A stretch of DNA of 64,000 bases from positions 96,434,454 through 96,498,453 of the forward strand of contig JAKTNV010000003.1 of NCBI GenBank assembly GCA_022747635.1. Reading direction: 5' to 3'. The notes below the pieces were generated by a model. That model was not told the DNA's origin, did not search any database, and saw only the letters and a list, made by a program, of their open reading frames with translations. Within the stretch, counting starts at the first letter, position 1, and every line of letters starts with the position of its first letter. This stretch comes from Hetaerina americana (Eukaryota; Arthropoda; Insecta; Odonata; Calopterygidae). Shown piece after piece: positions 1 to 12,300 of this stretch. The translations under genes were made by a program, and so were the position numbers.

Positions 1-826
1 GTGTCATATGTTTGAAACCTATTACTAGATTTAATTTCGAACAGAGCTTAATGCGGTAAAACATTTCTTGTGCAATAAAATAATTCATAAAAAAATGTAA
101 AGAAACCATTTTAAATTTTAAAATAAAGCGTAATAATTGCCCATTGATATTGAGATTCAAATAATGTTAAATACTCTAAGCGTAATAAAACTATCATTGT
201 ATTTAAAAATTTTTCCAATGCCATATGACGAAAGTTTTCAATGATAACCGAGATCAATCGAGAGGTCGAATTGATCAGTGCAACGCGGCCGAATCTAACT
301 AAAGCGAAAATGGATCTCCATGGATACCTTTCTTCTGAAAAAAGAGAAAATTGTTGAAATTCTTATTTGAACGATTTTTTGGATAATACCAAACAATAGG
401 AAGAAAGAAATGGAATAGTAACAATTTTTGTACATTTATTGGATTTTTAGACCACATTTCTGCTCGACAAAGCAATTTTTGTAACTTGATGAAAGTAGCT
501 ATTTTTGTAATCCAATAAAAATAAAAATTTCAAATAATATTTTTCCGCATGATTGGCAAATATCTTGCTCGTTGGAAAATTTACTGACGAATGCTTAATC
601 CAGCCCTCACGTTATTGATAGATAATCTCACCTTGTACAATTCCTAAAAATCCAGCAATACGCCTCACAACTCTATCACACTTTTCCCAAAGCGTCTCTC
701 CAATCTACTATATGGATATTTCAATTTCGATTTTCCAAAATTTAAATATCCCCACCCTAATCCGATCTAGATTTTGTTCAATAATATCATCATTATCATC
801 ATGAGGTAAAAAAGGAATATCATTGC

Positions 827-830
<4 letters not shown>
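1..830. other. AT-rich non-coding sequence
   Basis: No convincing reading frame, repeat family or RNA gene is visible here. The stretch is AT-rich with short A and T runs and leads into a long (AT)n tract. Confidence 0.6.
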
Positions 831-902
<72 letters not shown>

Positions 903-915
903 GGAGAGAGAGAGA
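831..915. repeat. (AT)n microsatellite followed by (GA)n
   Basis: About 69 bp of uninterrupted AT dinucleotides are followed by a short GA-rich run. The minus-strand reading frame across it encodes only alternating Ile and Tyr and is not a gene. Confidence 0.95.
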
Positions 916-3900
916 CTTAAAAGTGGGATAAGAATGGGTAAGTAGGGTGGAGAACGAGAGGGTAGATGGATAGGGTAAGACTGGCGTTTGGTGTCCTCGC
1001 TAATCACTTTGAGGGAGGTTAGGAAGAATGGAAACAGGAAGATTAAGGGAGGGAAGTTAAAAAAGGATTTATGCATTAAGAATGGTGATCCCTGGGTGCA
1101 GGAAGTTGAGTCAAAAAATTTAAATATTGGAAAGTTTCATTTAATTTATCCAAAATCACCGGAATCTTTGGAATTTTTTCGTACTCCTAATGTTTCCAGT
1201 TCTCCATAGTTTTCGTCTGCTAATCTACTTGGCAAAGAATGGCTTTTTTTAAAAACATTTTTGGGTTATTTTCAAACCTGCATCCCTTTTTGACAACAAG
1301 CAATTTTTGTCTGTCAGATAATGACACTTGAATCTATAATATAATGGGTGCGTGTGAGACGGATATAAGTATAAAATAGGCGTGAGAATTGGAGATGTAA
1401 ATGTAATATTACTTTTGATGTCATCTTATAAACATTAAGCGATATATTATACGAGTATACGCTAACGGAGTTAGATTTAACTGAAATTACACATTTTATA
1501 GTATGCCAAATGTGCTGTGTTGAAAATGAAACCTGTTTCCGTTGTAAAGTGATTCCGGTTTGATTTCTGGAGAATTTAATACTTTGATATTGGTACTGAT
1601 TAAAGAGGTAGTTTTTAAGAAGAAGAGGTGATTTCATTTATCAATTGAAAACCTATAGACAGAAGAATGAATGACCTCATTGTCTAACAAGGTCAAGGTT
1701 TTGCAGCTCTCTCCATTCCTAATTAAGTTCGCTCAAGTGGGAAAGGGTGTTCTCATGAAGTGGCTTTTATTGGATTCGATCACGAGTTACTTGACCCGAT
1801 TACGTAATTTCAAGAACAATGCGTACATGATTGAACTTTTAGATGTGAAGAAAACTCTCGGTGTTCTTACTTTTTCATTTTGTTTCTTTTAAACCTGGGA
1901 ATTAAAAGCTGTCGAAGTTTACAGGAATGCTTAAGTACATATGTAATTGGATATCCAAGAAATGTTTGAGTTAAAAAATGGAATATTGAGCTAGTTAGGA
2001 GTAACTAAATAGATGTGTTGAATCAAAACATTTGGTAACTCCTCTTGACATCTAAAAACATTGAGAAATTTGACTTCTTTTGGATGGTAATTTAATTGTA
2101 TAGTATTTGTTGGTAATTTTAATCTTGTCTTTGACAGAAAGGAGTGACACAGGAGAATGGAAAAAAAGGCATTTTGTCTCAACCATTATGAATTCATAGG
2201 CCGTGTCATGGGAATGTATTTTCTTTGAGATGGGGAGTATTTTGAGCGATAGGATGAAAATTCATGCTGCAAAATCATTCATAAATATGTAAAATAGTGA
2301 TTATAACAAAACATATTCGTATAAATTTGACCAGCTTTAAACATTTTTTTTAAAGATGAGATAAATTTTATGAAAATAAATTCGGTGTAGAATACCTCAC
2401 CTAAGGAGGACGATAAACAATAGCGGCTTAGAATAATTTTGCCCATCCACTTTAATTGCCCCGAATTTAATATTGGAGCACCGCTGAGTGAAGGCGACCA
2501 TGAACGAAAGTTCTAACCCCGCCATAGATTACTCAAATCCGATTATCAAATTTAATAGTAATTCATGAATTTCACCGTCGAGGTACAGAGATTTTGCCAA
2601 GTTTCAGTCAAGCAGATGTTGTCGGCAAGACAAGATAAGTGGAAACGGAAGTCGACGATGCGGCAGAGTAATGATATCAATCTTGCAGTGTACAAAAATA
2701 CTTAGATTCCTATTTGATAAATTTAATTTTTGCTTATGAACGCGCTCCCTGGTTATATAAGTTCTGATTAAGAGCATATTTTATGGAGGGAAAGCTAGCT
2801 ATGCTTGAAACCGTCACCAAAGAATCGTACTCACTGCCGTTCCTAACCCCACTTTCCATTCCTTCATGAGTTCACTTACCAATGTGTGGAGTTTGCGGTT
2901 TCAACGAGTTTATAATTTGTTAATATACACGGGAACATTATTTAAACCGTTCTCGGAAATATGTTCCCTAATTGATAGGTTCCTTTTCGTTCGGTTAGAG
3001 TTTACAATTTTTGCCACTGCTCTGAATCTCAAAAAGCGAACAATAATTGGTAACGAACAGAGAACTGGATGAAAACAAGATGGACAACTTGGTCTCAGAC
3101 GAAAAGCATAACCGATATCATCAATATTGAAATGTCTATTTAAAACACCAGTGCCTCAAAAATCTCAGCATCGTAATAATAAAACCATGAATCCCATATT
3201 GTTTTGCAGTAGATCTTGTGCGAGGTGATTTAGTCGAATTTCCACAACAATCAATTAGTTTTTTTTCAGAGAAAAATTTCTTCTAATGAATTCTCCAGAG
3301 ACTTTTTCACCAATTTTGTTTAATTTTACCAGAAAGAAACCGGTAAAACTAATTTGAATAATCCCAATCTTATTTCTCCGATTTTATCTTGAAATGAATT
3401 TACAAATTGTAGATATGTAATTGCGAATGTCGTTAACACGGATGGTTAACTCCTTCCGCCTTTTACTCAAGTGCCTTAATATGTCACTAATGGACACACG
3501 ACAGCTGATATTATCACGTTCTCCCATTATATTTGCTGATATTCACGTATTCACCACGTTCATTCCAGGTCTTGACTCTAAAAGCCTCAAAGTTCTAGGA
3601 TCTCAGCTTCTTGCCTAGCATTTTGAATTCTTCTTCGTTCATCAAGAGACGGAATGAATAATAGACATCACGGCACGGATTGCACTGCGTGTAGCCTGAG
3701 ATTGGTATGGCAATGTATTTCATTCGCATGATGTATAAAATAGTGTAGTTTGCTTGTTATGCTATATTGAAAGAATGGATAACAGGGTATTAACCAAATA
3801 AATATAGACGAGAAAAGAAAACGGTGTGAGAAAAAAGAATGGATTGAGAAAGCCATGCGTGTGGGCCAAAGACTTTTAAGGTAAGGAATACTGGAAGTTT

Positions 3901-4870
3901 TAGCAGTGGAAGAGAGAGTATGAAGTACAGGGTACGAATTTAGAAGAAAACAAAGAAATAAAATCAAGCAGTATAGAAGAAGTTATTAAGAGGCTGTAAG
4001 TTTCTTTTTTGTTATCTTTTCGCAGGATTTTCTTGGCAATGTCCAACTTGGAAGGGAATGGCGAGAATGTTATTTACGTATGAATTTGATTAACACACTT
4101 CTCTCAACGATATTTTTTACTGAAAGCGGCGGTGACATATATTCCTTCATAAACTTTCTATTTAAACGTTAACGATCAGTAAAACACACTAACTTTATCA
4201 ACTGCTTGCCAGCCAGCTTCCATTTTTACCTGAATATTTTTTTTCAATTGACGAATTAGTTTTAAACCTGTAGATAAATAGGGATAGTTAATATTTAACC
4301 ATAAATTTAAATATAAAATTGTAGTTCATTCCTTTTTAACGGGCTCGTTTTGAAGATATTATTTATCATATAATGCTTTCAAGTTTTTGTGAACATAGCC
4401 AATAAAAAATCTCTGCCAGGTGATGGATATAAGCAACGAATATAACGGTAACTATTTGCGAGCAGTCATGCGTATTCATATAAAAACGGAAATCCTAAAT
4501 GAAGTTGTTTCTTCCTCATTTTCAACGAAAATACTTTTACGTTCCGGTTGTGATAATTCAAAAGACGCTCACGCCATTGCATGCTCCGGGATATAATCCT
4601 GAAAACGTCTTTTTTCATGAATTTTTTTGTAGACATTGGCGAGCTATTCAACAGCTTTCGAGGATAAAAATATTTTTGCTAGAAATACGTACCTCCCAGT
4701 GGATTTTTATTGCGCAAGAATCCACATTTTCCCACATGCTGCCGGAATACGACGTGAGCAGAATGAGTGTCTTTGACATTTCATCTCCAAACGTAATTCA
4801 AATGGTGTGCACGTGTTCTCTGGAAGACCAATATGATTTTAGAAAGAAATATCGGTTCAGTCTTCCCCAC
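916..4870. other. Unassigned intergenic sequence
   Basis: No recognisable gene is seen. Frames of 60-107 codons occur (for example minus 1314-1637 and minus 3668-3967), but they have no domain signature and look like chance openings. Around 2400-2690 the base composition becomes more complex and less AT-rich than the flanks, with several homeodomain-core (TAAT) and GATA-like words. It could be a regulatory element, but the sequence alone cannot prove that. Confidence 0.45.
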
Positions 4871-4879
4871 GAGTCGAAG

Positions 4880-5560
4880 TAAACCCGCGCAGGATAGTCG
4901 CATGTTTAGGGGAGAACGTCATTCGAGTGGATGCGCCTGTGGTGTGTGTTTGTGTGCAGCGGGTGCTTATTTCACGAAGTGGGAAAGGTGTCCGAGTACC
5001 GTTTCTTCCAAGGGCTGACAGCGCGGCGGGAAGGCGAGACGGCAGGGGTGGGGACAGAAGAGAAAGAGAGGGAATAAGAGGTTGGGGAAAAAGAGAGGTG
5101 GGGGAGGACGAACCGGGCGGGATAGGGTAAGCAATGGGAGGGCGAGGAGGAGGAGAAAAGTCGGCGATCGGTTGAGGCGTTTACCGCACCGAGAGGTCGC
5201 CCCGGCGGCGTAATTTACGACGTCCAGCGCCGCCACCGCGCATAATCGGACGCGGTCCGCTTCGCATACAAACACTTCCTTTCTCTCTCCCTCTCTCTCT
5301 ATTTATTTCCCTCTATGGTTTGCACGGAGGAAAGAAGGAAGGGAAAGGGTGGAGGTGGAAGGCGTTTTACGGCCGTCCTCCTTGTTTGGGCCACTCGCAG
5401 TCGCATCGCGGCGCCTTCCCGCGTTCTGGCTCACTCGCACTTCCTCCTTACACCTCTATCGCTCCCCCACACCCTTAGCCCCACACACTCACATACACAC
5501 ACACACACACACACGCTCCCCTTCGGTGTCGACGTTGAATGCGCCTGCTTCTCGCACCTG
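4880..5560. other. GC- and CpG-rich island
   Basis: Composition changes sharply from AT-rich flanks to GC-rich sequence dense in CpG, especially about 5005-5280 and 5350-5430. Purine-rich blocks on the plus strand (about 5030-5160) alternate with pyrimidine-rich blocks (about 5275-5310 and 5430-5520). The frames here overlap on both strands and are low in complexity, so none is called as a gene. A CpG-island promoter is possible, but no adjoining exon was recognised. Confidence 0.6.
5481..5514. repeat. (CA)n microsatellite
   Basis: A run of CA dinucleotides with one or two interruptions lies inside the pyrimidine-rich part of the island. It explains the Thr/His-rich reading frames seen here. 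Confidence 0.85.
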
Positions 5561-5869
5561 GAGGGTGGCTTTAAAATACCGGAAGAAACGGGATTTCTTG
5601 CGAGCACTTTGCATGTTCTCTTTGGTGTGGTGTGGGAGCGAATGTCGAATAGATGAGTCGACGCTCTTAGCACATAGAACTGGAGAGAATACTAATGTTA
5701 CCCTTGGGTGATTAGATTTTACGGAAATGGGCTGGGTAAACTGAATGCCGTGATGAAAACCAATATACGATCGTATATTATTGTATTTTCGAGTTTTATA
5801 TACATATATAGTATTTTGAAAACTTATTTAAAAGTCTTACGGATGTGAATAAAAATGTATATAGGGATA

Positions 5870-7031
5870 GCACTCGCGAACAAAAATATAAACACTGAAA
5901 CATATAAAAAAGGAAAGACTCTATAAGAGTATTAAATTTTGCGTAAAAAACGGATTTAGTGGCGCACGGACGTTGGAAATGTTGGAAAAGTGTTTCGGCA
6001 ACGATTCTCTAAAAAAACGGTCGTTTACCAGTGGCACGAGCGGTTCAGAAGTGGTCGTGAGTCAATCGAAGATGATGAACGCAGTGGCAGACCATCGACA
6101 TCGAAAGTCGGTGAAAAAATTGATAAAGTAAAAGAAATGTTGGTCAATAACCGCAAATTAACCATCAGAGAAATAGCGGAGGACTTGAACATTGCCTATG
6201 GATCCGCCCAAGACATTGTGGTTAATGATTTGGGTTTCCGTCGTGTAGCAGCAAAGTTGGTGCCAAAAGACCTCAATTTCATGCAAAAAAGAGACCGTGT
6301 TGACGTCGCAAAAGACATGATTTGCGAGGCTGAATCCGATCCCACATTCATCAAAAGGATCATTACTGGAGACGAGACGTGGGTTTATGAGTACGACACG
6401 CAATCCAGACATCAGGCAAGTGAATGGCGTTCACCAAATGAGCCGAGACCAAAAAAACCACGTCGTTTTCAGTCAAAAAAGAAGGCAGTGCTGACGGTTT
6501 TCATGGATTACAACGGTGTAGTGCATCATGAATTTTTGCCAGAAGGCCAGACAGTAAACAAAGAGTATTATTTGGGCGTTATGAGACGTTTGCGTGAAGC
6601 CATTCGCCGAAAGAGACCAGAAATGTGGGCAGAAAACTCGTGGATTTTGCACCATGATAACGCACCGTCGCACAGTGCTATCATTATTCGTAATTTTTTG
6701 ACGAAAAATGCAACAAATACCATCCAACAGCCACCGAATTCACCTGATTTGGCTCCCTGTGACTTCTTTCTGTTCAATCGAGTTAAAAAACCATTACGGG
6801 GAACGCGTTTTAGCAGCCGAGAGGAAGTAATGGAAAAATCGCAGGAAGCACTGATGGACATACCGAAAACCGAATATAAAAAATGTTTCGAGGATTGGAT
6901 CAAGCGCTGGCATAAGTGTGTTGCAGTCGATGGGGATTACTTTGAAGGGGACAATATAGATTTAGATGAATAAACTTGTATTTTTAATTTTCTGAATAAA
7001 TTCCGGGAAATTTTTGATCAAGGTAGTATAT
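5870..7031 (+). mobile_element. Mariner A, nearly full-length Tc1/mariner transposon
   Basis: A mariner-family DNA transposon whose transposase frame covers most of the element. The 3' end carries the usual mariner terminal sequence just after the stop codon (ATTCCGGGAAATTTTTGATC at about 7001-7020), followed by TA-rich sequence. The matching 5' inverted repeat is not clear: around 5865-5895 only a degraded AAAAAT-containing core can be seen, so the 5' boundary is approximate. Mariners move by cut-and-paste into TA dinucleotides. The damaged 5' end and the frameshift in the transposase suggest an inactive copy. Confidence 0.9.
5931..6973 (+). pseudogene. Mariner A transposase (DD34D), one frameshift near the N-terminus
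   Basis: The long frame from 5990 encodes 327 residues with the mariner triad: D128 in TGDETW, D223 in HHDNAPSH and D258 in SPDLAPCD. The second and third Asp are separated by 34 residues, the DD34D signature. A helix-turn-helix DNA-binding region lies N-terminal to this, with the linker GREDIEDDERSGRP-like motif at about residues 22-35. The family is usually near 345 residues. The missing N-terminus is upstream in another frame (5931-6010: IKFCVKNG and EMLEKCFGND-like family motifs) and would rejoin the main frame with one extra base in the A7 run at 6011-6017. The start at 5990 is GTG and is an artefact of that shift. The YSPDLAP motif reads NSPDLAP here. This is the best-preserved transposase in the window. 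A sequencing error in the A run is an alternative to a real mutation. Confidence 0.88.
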
Positions 7032-9205
7032 ATAAGTTGATGACGATCAGGCAATTTTAGAAACTACTTAACGGCAAACAATTGCTCTAAATATATTTCC
7101 CCTATGTCGTTATCTGATCTTTTGTCGCCCTTCAATAAATAGGTTCCCTAGAAATTAGTGTCAACGAGTTAACATTTATGAGAACACTCCTTTTTATTTG
7201 AATCAGTGTGTTTCCTATCTTTTTCTAAATCAAAAAATGAATGATACTCATCCGATATGCCTTTTTTAACAATGATTTACTTGTGAGGTGGTTTCATTGT
7301 GTTAGAATTTCAAAACAATTTTTACAATTGAGTTTCCTCATTAAGTTTAATTATTTCATTCAACAATGATAAAAAATGTAATACTTTCCAAAGAATTTCT
7401 ATTTCCTTTTGACTCCGAATTTTTTCTTCTCCATCTTGTCTTCCAAGAACATTTTCGCTTCTCTATCCATACTCTCTTCCATTAATTAGTTCGTTTCCTT
7501 TTGCGTTTATTTTATTTTTACAGTTTTCTACGCGACAATACTTTTATCAGCCTCCAATATTAGGTAAATTTTTCAAACTACAGGATTTCTTGTTCATACA
7601 AATTTACGGTTCTAATTGAATCATTTCTTAATTTCTTCGTTACATATTTACTATGTGACATCCACCGGCACCATCCTGTTTTTTAGTTTATTTTCAAGTC
7701 CATTTCAGCATCTAAGTCCTTTAAGCCCAATTTCACCCTAATCATTTCAAAAATAAATGAAATGCTATATTTGCTCTTTAATATACTTGTACGACCTAAT
7801 ATGTAATTTAGCGATTCTCAAGGATGACAAACTCTATGCCTTTCTTTTTGCGATTAAGTCTTATTCCATAGTTATCATACTAGTTCTACAATGCAATAAG
7901 TATAGGTTTATTTTTGAAATATTTAATTATAGCTGGATAAACTTCTTAACTTACCAGGTACTTTGTTATCTGCATTGAAACTGCCCCCTTTATCACCTGA
8001 TATTTTACTTTAGACTCTTTTTCAGGCCTGACATATAATTTCAACCCAAACTTCTTTGAGAAATGGTTGCATTTAATTAATTTACCTGGCATTTGCAGGC
8101 AAAGTTTCATTAATTGGAACTTGAATCAAGAACCTTTCGATTTGCCGGACTAATGGCTTAAGCCGAGCCGAGCTATCGAGGAAACGTAAATTACACTGAA
8201 ATCTGCGAAGGGTTTATGCAACCAATTACCCGGATTCTTTGTCCAGGAGAATTAACATACATTGAAATGATTTTCCTAAGAAACCTGTTTTCAATAAATA
8301 AACCTTACAGAATCAGTACTCGTTTCGTGAAAGTTTTGTATGTCGATCAAATACAAGGATAACGTACTTCTCCACAGGATGTTGTAGAAGTTCTGTTCTG
8401 TTCTTTTTGAAATCGGTTAAAATTACGCTCTCCCTTTCATTTGATTTTAAAAAATAAGTTAAATATAGGAAAATACAGCAAACTTGATTTAGTTGAATGA
8501 CATAGGGTCGAGTAAACTTATTGCATTTACATCTGCTATCAATGATTTAAAAAAAATGCTGAAGCGTTGTGTGTCTGGTTTTTGGTACGATTTTGCTTCA
8601 AAAATATTTTCCAGACATTTAGAACCATTGGCGTATGAAGAGCTTTTTGCGTATAGTTAATATTTCAATCGTATTACATCGTATGATATGAAACTATGAA
8701 ATATATCAAACTTTTTCTAAAAGTGCAATAGGAAAATATTAAGTCCGGTTGATTCAGTGAGGTTAATTACTAATAATATGTAAATCACAGCTTTAAAGTC
8801 ATTCTTTAAATTAAAATAGCCAAAGAATTACATTTATTGGCTAAGTTTAGTAACAAAATTGAATGAATGGAGGTAGGCATCACGTGGTATAATAGGATGA
8901 CATCATGAGTTCAAATTAAAGGTGTCAAAATCTGTGAAGGAGAAATCCAGCAATGTATATTGATGGTTTCAAATACAGTTGACCTGTTTTAAGTCAAGAA
9001 AATTTTAAACCATGAACTACTATCATTTTGATGATGGTGATGTGCGCTATTACCCTTAAACCATCAACACCAAGCAAATTATTTTCAACAATGTGTTCTA
9101 GAAACTCACTGTTTCAAAATATGTAATAAAATGCCTCAATGTACTCATAGTTCCTTTCAACAGGAGAATCAGGAGGCCAGCACAAAGCACCATTTATTTA
9201 TTGTA
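7032..9205. other. AT-rich intergenic sequence
   Basis: No gene, repeat family or RNA was recognised. About 8120-8260 is less AT-rich and more complex than its surroundings and contains homeodomain-type words (CAATTA, TTTATG), so it may be a regulatory element; this is inference only. Confidence 0.5.
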
Positions 9206-9207
9206 TT

Positions 9208-9396
9208 TTGCACATTCCCGGTGAGGCTTCACCCAAGATGCATAATTTTTCGAGTACCAGAAATTTCAGGGAAACCATAAGCCGCACAGGAAAACGAATT
9301 TCCGCCCCTGCAGGGGGGGAAGTTCGTTTTCCTGTTTTGGGTTTCGTGAGCTTTACACTTACCTATCAAGCCGACCTTCGGGTTGATATCCAAGGT
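9208..9396 (+). mobile_element. SINE copy A (diverged, tRNA-derived family)
   Basis: This segment aligns by eye with the SINE copies at 23493 and 40884. Shared blocks are ATTCCCGG near the start, CCACCCAAG, TTTTCG-GTACCAG, GGGAAACCATAA-C-GCACAGG, and the 3' core CCGACCTTCGGGTTGAT. It lacks the A-box half of the tRNA head and the 3' tail. The interior differs from the other copies because it holds a GC-rich hairpin (9286-9335). A short frame runs through it but is not a gene. Confidence 0.75.
9286..9335. repeat. Inverted repeat inside SINE copy A
   Basis: The outer 13 bases ACAGGAAAACGAA are exactly complementary to TTCGTTTTCCTGT at the other end. Pairing continues inwards through TTCC/GGAA and CCCC/GGGG around a short loop centred on CTGCAG. 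The other SINE copies lack this hairpin, so it arose after insertion or defines a subfamily. Confidence 0.8.
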
Positions 9397-9399
9397 GGT

Positions 9400-12300
9400 T
9401 ACATGCATATTTTCATATCACTTAATTGCTTGTATTTCCATGCTTTCATTCAAAAATGTATTTACCTTTGTCCCAATATTTCATAAAATGTCCTTGCTTT
9501 ATAATTATATTATTACTGGAAAGTTGCATATCCCAGAACTCAAGCATATTTTAGTGACTAAGGAAAGCAATAAGCAAAACCAAGTCGTGGTGGCAAAATG
9601 ACTTCTTAGTGCCTCATCAGAAAATACGTATTTAACTTAATCGATAATTACTTATCTAACTTGAGAATTGTCGTAGCTGCTACTTAGTTACCTTCAGAGT
9701 ATGTGTATAAAAGGAGTGTCTCGTGTGCTATCCTTTAGGAAAATCATGAGCCATATTGCACGCGAATACTGCCTTTTTTTGCTCATAAGAGACGGGCATA
9801 CATATTTTAGGGCGGCTATTGCAAAGTGTTAACACTTTATCCCTTATTCTCAATCCCTGTCTCACGTTCTATATTCTTCAACTTAAGGACATTCTATCTG
9901 AAGAGCAGATCAGAAAGCCCTAAGGTGGCGTATATGTTATTTTATTCCCTAAAATAGGATCTCATCTCGTATTCAATCCAATGGCAATACACGAGGACAT
10001 GAAAAACAATTACTCCAAGCACTATGAATAATCGTGTGTGTATGAATGCATGGTGTGAGGGGTAACTTGTGAATTAGTTTAATTATATGAGTGAAGTTAT
10101 GATTAGCTTACTTATTGGATTTTTAATTTTTATTTCCCATATTCATAAAAACCTTGCTGATATTTCAGGGAACTTGACGGCAAATCATCTAGCCTAATGA
10201 AACCATTGCTTAGTCTCATAATTGATTTGACATATACGTTGAGGGTTTAGCATCCATCCCTGAATGTTTAGTGAGATTCTTATCAAGTTTTGTATTCGTC
10301 GTTTAAAAAGTTTTGATTGCATTCTTTCGGCTATTTAAAATCCAGTGGGTAAGTAAAAATGTACTTTGAGGCAACAATTATCTTCAAACATGATTTTGAT
10401 GAGATTCCGTAAACTTCTTTTTTTAAATATTTTTTTCCTACAAAGTGCACTACTGGTTCAGCGAGAGTGAAGCTCCAAAACCAAAATTGAGAATGTTGAC
10501 GGTCTCAGAATTAACAACAATTTATTTTGCTAGTCCATAGAGGTGGTTGGGTATTTACATACTGACCAGGGCACCCAGTTTCCAATTTACTCGACGCTTC
10601 TATGCGCCTTTAGTTTCAACCAAGCGGTGTGATCATTCAGGTACGGGATCTTTATGGGGAACAATCAGCACCATAGGATAAGGAACTGCAACTTTCGTTG
10701 GTGCAGCTGTATTGTTAGCGAAATTATTTTATTGAGGAACCAGAGAGGGCGTAATTAGCAAGAAATTCAGAGACTACAACTCGAAAAAGCATCGTCTTCA
10801 ATACCCAAATGCGTCATTTTAAGTTTCGCACCTTCTTAATGGTATTGTACTATTATATATATAATGATCTTCTAGTATGCAAGATAAACTGACAAAATGT
10901 TTGTAAGGTGGTCGTAAATTTTAGGTATTTGAACGAGATACACTTCCTAAAATCAAAGCTTTTGTGACTGCCAATTAAAAATATTCAGTTGATATAAGCC
11001 GATCCATTTACATCACTAGAATATAAACAAATGTTTTGAATATCAATGTAGGCATTGAACAATATCTTAATACTTCCTATGGTACATAAATATTAATACA
11101 TGAATTATAATTTTAATTCTAAGACATATATTTGTCATTTCTGCAACCAGAGGCCACATTTCTACGGTAAAACTTAAAGAAGTTCCTCACAAGTTAGATC
11201 GAGTGATACGATAGAGAGTATCGAATGTGTAAATATTGTATTTTTATGTTCTGAATTACTTTTTGATGGATCCAAACAGTTTAGGTTGGTCAAGCTTAAA
11301 TTGTAACAATTTTTTAACAGATAAAGCATATTTTTTGAAAAATTCTAAATTTCTAGTCCTCAGTGATTATTTCTCAATTATGAACTCCAATCAGATTATT
11401 TGTGGCAGTGAAATAACCTTTAAAACTTCTTTAAAAATCATCAATAATAATTAACAACAATTTCTCGATAGCCAGAGCGTTGCCAAAAACATAGAGTAAC
11501 GCATTTGGTATTTGACTTCATTAGATTTGGACAATATAATTGATTTTTATATGCACGTTATAAAACTTCTCATTGTAAATATTGTATAAAATACTAGACC
11601 TACCTTTCATGCTGAATCATTTTCATGGTGAGAACAAATGAAGCGTAACGTTTGGTATGAATGATGGGAATTATATCTTTCCTGCTTCGAGAGGACGAGA
11701 ACACATTTCCAGCCGTGAAACGGAGCTTAATGCCCACTACTCGCAAGCGCCGTCATCTGGCGGGCAAACTGGGAACTCGATGCGTTTGCCCCAAATGCTT
11801 CTTTTAGTTAGGCGGGAAAAGGGATCATTTTTTTCCGAGCTAGGACCTCACGAAAAGACTGCGGAAAGAATAAAAACAAAAAGAAGTCGTCTCTTCAGAT
11901 ATTCGGATTGTGCAAGCATAAGCCTTAGCATAATAATTTCAGCTTAAGATTTATGCTATGAAGTTAATTTTTTGGGTAAATTTGAATTTAACGGGCTTAG
12001 CATATTTTTGGCCTTTTCAAATTAATGGCTGATATGGCAACCAGAATGAAAGATAAGATTATTTAATTTCGTGAAACAATTAATTATCGAGGATTTTTAA
12101 TTTGATTGTTTTAAATGGTCATTGGCATCTGCATATCGTGAACTGCATTTGCTGTGTTACGTCATTATACTCGTACATTGAGTAATCATCTAAGAAATTA
12201 TATTTATGCACCAAGAAATAAGTATATAAGTGTTCGGTGACTACTCTGGAATGCATTAACTCTGAAATGTTTGAAGAACTTCTGAAATATTTTGAAAACC

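Noticed and set aside
708..1076. A 122-codon minus frame with a Tyr/Ile repeat
   Set aside because: Most of it is translated (AT)n microsatellite. The same applies to the frames at 23756-24076 and 42555-42737.
3780..3965. A possible Pogo/CENP-B-type helix-turn-helix remnant (EKKEWIEKAMRVGQRLLR-like)
   Set aside because: Similarity is limited to a few residues; stops follow at once and no DDE motifs are found downstream.
4499..4882. A 127-codon plus frame
   Set aside because: No family motif, an overlapping opposite frame, and no splice or promoter signals around it.
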